Assembly (NCBI GenBank): GCA_001414345.1
Contig: LLCB01000035.1
Span: forward strand, 124,001-188,000
From: Hymenoscyphus infarciens
Taxonomy: Eukaryota; Ascomycota; Leotiomycetes; Helotiales; Helotiaceae
DNA: 64,000 bases
Reading direction: 5' to 3'
The position numbers were made by a program, and so were the translations under genes. The notes beneath the pieces are model-generated. The model saw only the letters and a list, made by a program, of their open reading frames with translations, made no database searches and was not told where the DNA came from. Below, in pieces: positions 59,356-64,000 of the stretch (the stretch's first letter is position 1; every line of letters starts with the position of its first letter).

Positions 59356-60541
59356 TGAGCGAACGAACAATTCTTATTTTCAAAAAAGTTGTTCCCGGGA
59401 GCGTCCTAATCTTTGTGCATAGGCGGCGCACAAAATTTGCATTTTGCGGAGGGCCTTTTCTTCTACCTGTGTCTTAAAAGTTTCTCTTCCGTTTTTACAT
59501 GATACCTGATACCTCACTTTTCGACATAGACTACATTGCGGTTCGCCAGATTTTTCTGTTACCATTCCTGGGCATATTGAACGGTGTGCGGGAAGACAGG
59601 TTGCTTTTTCGCATATTTTCCTCTCTTGGGGGCTGGAGGGGGCTCGTGGGGGGGTTTGACTATTGTGATGGATTGGCATTTCAAGACAACCGGGGCCGGG
59701 TCAACGACTAAAAGCTTTTCATTCTGTGTCAATAATCTTTTCGTCCTTCTCTTTGGCCTCATTTGCATGATCTGCTGCTTTTTTTTGCATGCGCCGGGGA
59801 TCCTGATATTGCGAAATTTGATTTTTTGTGTTTTTCGCGGTTTGGGGAAGGAAACCAGTTCCTCGACTAATCTTTAAAAGCTACTGTTGTCACGGTGGTT
59901 TTTGGGGGGTCCGTCAAAATGGTTTCTTTTTTATTTGCTGCTTGTCATTTGAGGTTTACTTTTCGTTCTTGGCGGAATCTGGCTGGGTGATATTGTAATT
60001 TGGGAGAGGTTTGGGTGGAATGGGAGATGGGGCTGTGCCGCGGGTGGGGATGGGCATTCGATGGGGGGGTTTGGAGTTGTTCTGAAGTCCCCCCCCCCCT
60101 TTTCACGAAAAGCTGGTCGCCAACAGTTTTGTAGTGGGAGGGGTTGGATGGATGACTGGGGTTTTCCTCGCTCATGGGGAGGGAAGGAGGCATTGTACAA
60201 ATATCTAATTCGCTCGATCACGCCAGCCAGCGTCAGGTAGTATAAAGAAAACGTTTTTCAAAAAAAAAATCAAAATCCCTGATGTGCCATTTGACGTGAT
60301 GTGTTATGTGATGTGACTCGATGTGATGTGATGTGATCCTGATGTGACTCGATGTATGCTACTTCGCGCTTTCCACTTATGTGGTATTGTAAATAGTAAA
60401 TAAGAAAGGAAGTGCTCGCTACCGTCATACACCTACCACGCCCCAGAACCTCCCAGGCAGTAGTCCCCAGGTAGTTCCCATGCTCTACTCGTGCCATCCT
60501 CGTAGGTTAGAATTATCAAGGACTCTGATGTGGTTCTTATT
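59356..60541. other. Gene-free stretch downstream of eIF4G
   Basis: 3' UTR and unique DNA, with a GATGTGAT/CGATGT tandem patch at 60293-60355. No coding or RNA gene recognised. Confidence 0.5.
60293..60355. repeat. GATGTGA tandem patch
   Basis: Repeats of GTGATGT and GACTCGATGT in head-to-tail order. Confidence 0.65.
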
Positions 60542-60544
60542 GCT

Positions 60545-60545
<1 letters not shown>

Positions 60546-60591
<46 letters not shown>
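60546..60591. repeat. TC dinucleotide microsatellite
   Basis: About 22 uninterrupted CT/TC units. Confidence 0.95.
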
Positions 60592-60594
<3 letters not shown>

Positions 60595-60641
60595 CACTTG
60601 GTCTTCACCTGGTTCAACATGCTACTCCCCTTTCAACTTGG

Positions 60642-60737
60642 TACCTATATTATTTAGTACCTATATTATTTAGTACCTATGTTATTTAGTACCTATATTC
60701 TTTAGTACCTATATTATTTAGTACCTATATTCTTTAG
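60642..60737. repeat. 16-bp tandem repeat, six units
   Basis: Six head-to-tail copies of TACCTATATTATTTAG with single-base variants (TATG, TTCT). They sit just before the AT-rich transposon relic. Confidence 0.9.
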
Positions 60738-61650
60738 TGATTAGTAATTACGATTTCCATTTCCATTTCCATTTCCAAGAGATTAAAAAAAACAAAAGAA
60801 GAATACCTCAACTTTATAGTATATATATAGAATTTATCCTTTTCATTTTTATAAGTACTCGTAGGTCTTACGACCTCTATACCCGAGGTTATAGAAATTC
60901 GTTATAGAAATTCGTTAACTAGTTATATATGTAAAGTAAGTAAGTAACCAAAACAAGGTGGCTGGGATGAGAAGCGGGCCTTATTTATTTACCTTGGACT
61001 GGGAAATTAAGTAGGTTATTTCTTTTTTATTTTTTTTATTTCTTTTTATTTTTTGTGAGAGTAGAAGTAAGGGGTTTGGAGTGAGGAGGTTTGGAATAGG
61101 AAGATTTGGAGTGAGGAGATTTAGAAGAGAAGTGTTAGAAGAATTATAGAAGAGGAAGGTAGGTAGCTTAGAGTCTTAGACTATAGTTGTAAAGTTAGAG
61201 ATTTTCTAGTGCTATATTATTCTAGATTATAAACTTGACTATTTTTTATATATAGATATAAGTATATAAGTATAGAGTATATGTTTTGAATTTCTTTAAC
61301 GTTGCTTTTTTTTGTTTTTTGGTTTTTGTTTTTTGTTTCTTTAGAGAGAGATATTCTTTAGATTAGATTTTTTTTTTTTTTTAAGTGTTTCTACTTTTCT
61401 ACTTTTCTACTTTTCTACTTTTCTATCTATTAAATTCTACTATATATTATAAAGTAGATCGTTTCGTTTAGTTTCGTTTAGCTTCTTAGGTTTTTAGCTC
61501 TTTAGCTTTTTAGCTTTTTAAAGTAAGTATTTATTATTATAGTATATTAGCTTAATTAGACTTATAATAGCACGCTATTCTGAATTACTAGCATTCGTAA
61601 AACTACCGATACTTCTACGATTAACCTAATACTTATAAGACAGAAGATGC
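60738..61650. other. T-rich transition zone before the retrotransposon relic
   Basis: Poly-T runs, four CTTTTCTA units (61392-61425) and TTTCGTTTAG repeats. CA and TG dinucleotides are still present here, unlike in the segment that follows. It may contain the 5' LTR of the relic, but I could not define its ends. Confidence 0.4.
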
Positions 61651-64000
61651 TAAAGAGAGTAAGGTTTAGATATTATATGTTTCGTTTTAAAGCCTTATAT
61701 ATTTAGCTTTAAAGCTCTTATTATTTTAGTAGCTATATTAGAAAGAGCTCGGTTATTATTCTTATTAGAACTTAGTAGTCTCTAATCTCTTATATATAGA
61801 TATTTATACTTAGTATAGAAAAAGGATAGTTTTTCCTTTTCTTCTATATTAGTACCTAGTATTTATATATATTATCCTATCTTAAATATACTCTTATATA
61901 CCTCTTCTTTAGTAGTATATATTTTATACTATTATATAAAAAGGAAAAACTCTTCTTTACTAGTAATAGCTTTTATAATATCTCTTTTAAGCTTATTATT
62001 ACTTTTTATTTTAATTTTAATTTAGCTTAGAATTAGACTATTATAATACTATTCTTAAATAGCTAGATAATCGAAGACTATTTAGATAGCTAGTAATACT
62101 AGGGTTTAGTATTTATATAGATAGCTAGTAAAAATTATATCTTATATATTAAGAGATTAGAATAAGCTAAATATTTCTAAGAATCCTAATAACTCTCTTA
62201 GTATAAGAACTACTATATATAATTTAGATAGTTAATATATAATAGTTATTTAGAAAACTCTTAAATTAACTCTTTTACTTTCTTTAATAAATATTTAATA
62301 TATTAGACTTAAAAGTAACTTTAAGTCTCTTTTAAGCTCTACTTTAAAATATAGAGCTCTCTTTTAAGAAAGAAAGTTAAGTATTTATAAAAAGGTTTTT
62401 AACTTATTACTAATTACTTAAGAATAAAAGATTATAAAATAATAAAGATAAGAGTATAGCTCTTAAAAGCTAAAGAGATAACTAAGACTTTTCTAATATA
62501 GATAAGATATAAAGAGTAATCTAAGCTATAAAGACTAAAGATTAAGAAAAAGATAAAAGAATCTAGTAGTAAGATAACTGAATCGCCTAATTAGTAGATT
62601 TAATATAATAGATTAGTAAATACTTACTAGGAAATAATTAGAGTTTAAGTCTCTACTAACTAAATTAAACTCCTTCTTTATACTCTCTTATTATACTTGA
62701 CTATCTTTAGATATAAAACTCTACTTTTAATCTTCTTCTTTTATAATAACTATAATAATCTATCTCTCGATTATAAGCTAAAACCTTACTAAAAGCCTAA
62801 TAATCTACTAAAAGTAAAATTATAAAGAAAATTAAACCTTTAAATAATAGTACTTTACTTACTTATAAGTAATAGAAGATATCTATATATAATAGACTCT
62901 AAGTAAATACTAACTATTACTATATACTTAAAACTTATAAAGCCTTTATTTAAGAGATAACTATAAAACTTACTAGAAACTATTTAGAGCTCTAATATAA
63001 GTTAAATATAAGTAATATAGCTTTTAAAGACTAATAAGATATAATAGAACTTCTTAATTCCTACTTTTTAACTAGTTATAAGAAAGAGAAGACTTAGAAT
63101 AAATTTTAAGCCTTATAAATAGAAGGAAAAAGTTATATAAAAGAAACTTTTTTAGATTTTAGAGTATACTTCTTAAGTATACCTATACTTAGAGAGATAC
63201 TAGAGTTAGAAAGATTCTACTAGATATAAGATAAGATTATACCCTAGCTCTAAGATAGCTCTATATTAGCTAAGAGACGTTAGAATTATAATTTTAATAA
63301 AATAATAGTAGATCTTTTAGCTCTAAATAAAGAGAAGTGCTAAAATATAGAGTTATCTATAAATAGTACTATAGCTAAACTAATTAGTATAATCTTATTA
63401 TTTAAAAAGATAAGTATTTTTTAATTCTTACTTAGCTCTATACTAAAACTCTCTTTACTCTTATATAGACTTAATCCTACCTCTTAGAAGATTTTATAAA
63501 CTCTTAGACTATTTTCTACTAATAAAAAATTAAAAACTATATTAATAAATTAAGTCTTTACTAGTATAAAGTATTACTATTATAGTAAGCTTAGGTATTT
63601 TAAACCTAATTACTCTAATCTTCTTAGTATTAAGAAGATAGATAATTAACCTAAAAAAGAATAACTATTTAAAAAGTACTCTAACTCTAATCTAAGTTAA
63701 AAGGAAAATAAAGAGACCTAAGTATAAATTTCTTCCTAGGCTTATATAAATATAATCTAATTAGAATTAACCTTTCTAAGCTTATAAGAGGAAAATAGTT
63801 TCTTATAAATACTACTCTTAATATATAAAGATATAGTATTAAAATATAAGCTTTAATAGATATAAGAGTAAATATATACTTATTTCTAAATTAACTACTA
63901 GCTTTATAATTATTTAAAGTAATAGGTTTATAGCTCTAGAAACTACTATATTTAGTCTCTATTTATAGATATAATAATAGTACTAAAAGCTAGGTAACTT
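61651..64000 (+). mobile_element. RIP-degraded LTR (Ty3/gypsy-like) retrotransposon relic, running off the window
   Basis: About 2.3 kb of extreme AT content in which CA and TG dinucleotides are almost absent, the mark of CpA-to-TpA RIP on both strands. On the plus strand, codons at 63572-63613 keep the exact CX2CX4HX4C spacing of a Gag zinc knuckle, but all four metal-binding codons read TAT or TAC. That is what RIP makes from Cys TGT/TGC and His CAT. About 250 bases further, at 63850-63873, an ALID block followed by a decayed G-A-N-like stretch fits the active-site region of a retroviral-type aspartic protease. The gag-then-protease order sets the orientation. The rest of pol lies beyond the window. 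Confidence 0.7.

Overview
The window looks like nuclear DNA of a filamentous ascomycete (Pezizomycotina). I see short GT-AG introns of about 45-90 nt with CTAAC-type branch sites, housekeeping genes whose closest family resemblance is fungal (YAK1, RAD26, POL1, TIF4631), fungus-specific families (UstYa/DUF3328, HET, Spo12), and AT-rich repeats with the C-to-T/G-to-A decay of repeat-induced point mutation (RIP). A leotiomycete is my best guess, but that is inference. No rRNA, tRNA or CRISPR was recognised.

Layout. 0-0.6 kb: a small three-exon Spo12-like mitotic-exit gene. 0.6-4.1 kb: no gene; an AT-rich 777-bp element with hAT-type ends (2070-2846) and a degenerate GTAAGC repeat array. 4.1-33 kb: a conserved core with a DRG2/Rbg2 GTPase (-), DNA polymerase alpha POL1 (-), a mitochondrial-type PPR protein (+), a large disordered orphan protein (-) with an apparent one-base frame break, a divergently transcribed RRM/RGG RNA-binding protein (+), two paralogous small secreted proteins (-), a broken ORF just downstream of YAK1, the YAK1 kinase (-, 20-glutamine tract), and the intronless RAD26/CSB ATPase (+). 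33-50 kb: an accessory island with a lone UstYa-family gene, a TA-flanked Tc1/mariner-type MITE, a tandem pair of paralogous proteins of unknown family, a secreted protein resembling fungal 'Dnase1' proteins, a frame-broken F-box-like ORF, a small membrane protein, a decayed HET gene, and a second MITE inserted beside a solo terminus of the first MITE family. 50-54.4 kb: a long gene-free stretch upstream of eIF4G. 54.4-59.4 kb: eIF4G. 59.4-64 kb: simple repeats, then an extremely AT-rich, CpA/TpG-depleted relic of an LTR retrotransposon. In this relic a CCHC zinc-knuckle spacing can still be read through the mutations.

How the genes relate. The core genes serve DNA replication (POL1), transcription-coupled repair (RAD26), translation (eIF4G, DRG2), nutrient/stress signalling (YAK1), RNA handling (RRM protein) and mitochondrial RNA metabolism (PPR). 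They are not one pathway. The 33-50 kb island, bounded by RAD26 and eIF4G, holds the secreted, lineage-specific, self-recognition-type and transposon-derived content. All exon boundaries were derived by eye from splice signals and reading phase, and none has transcript support here.
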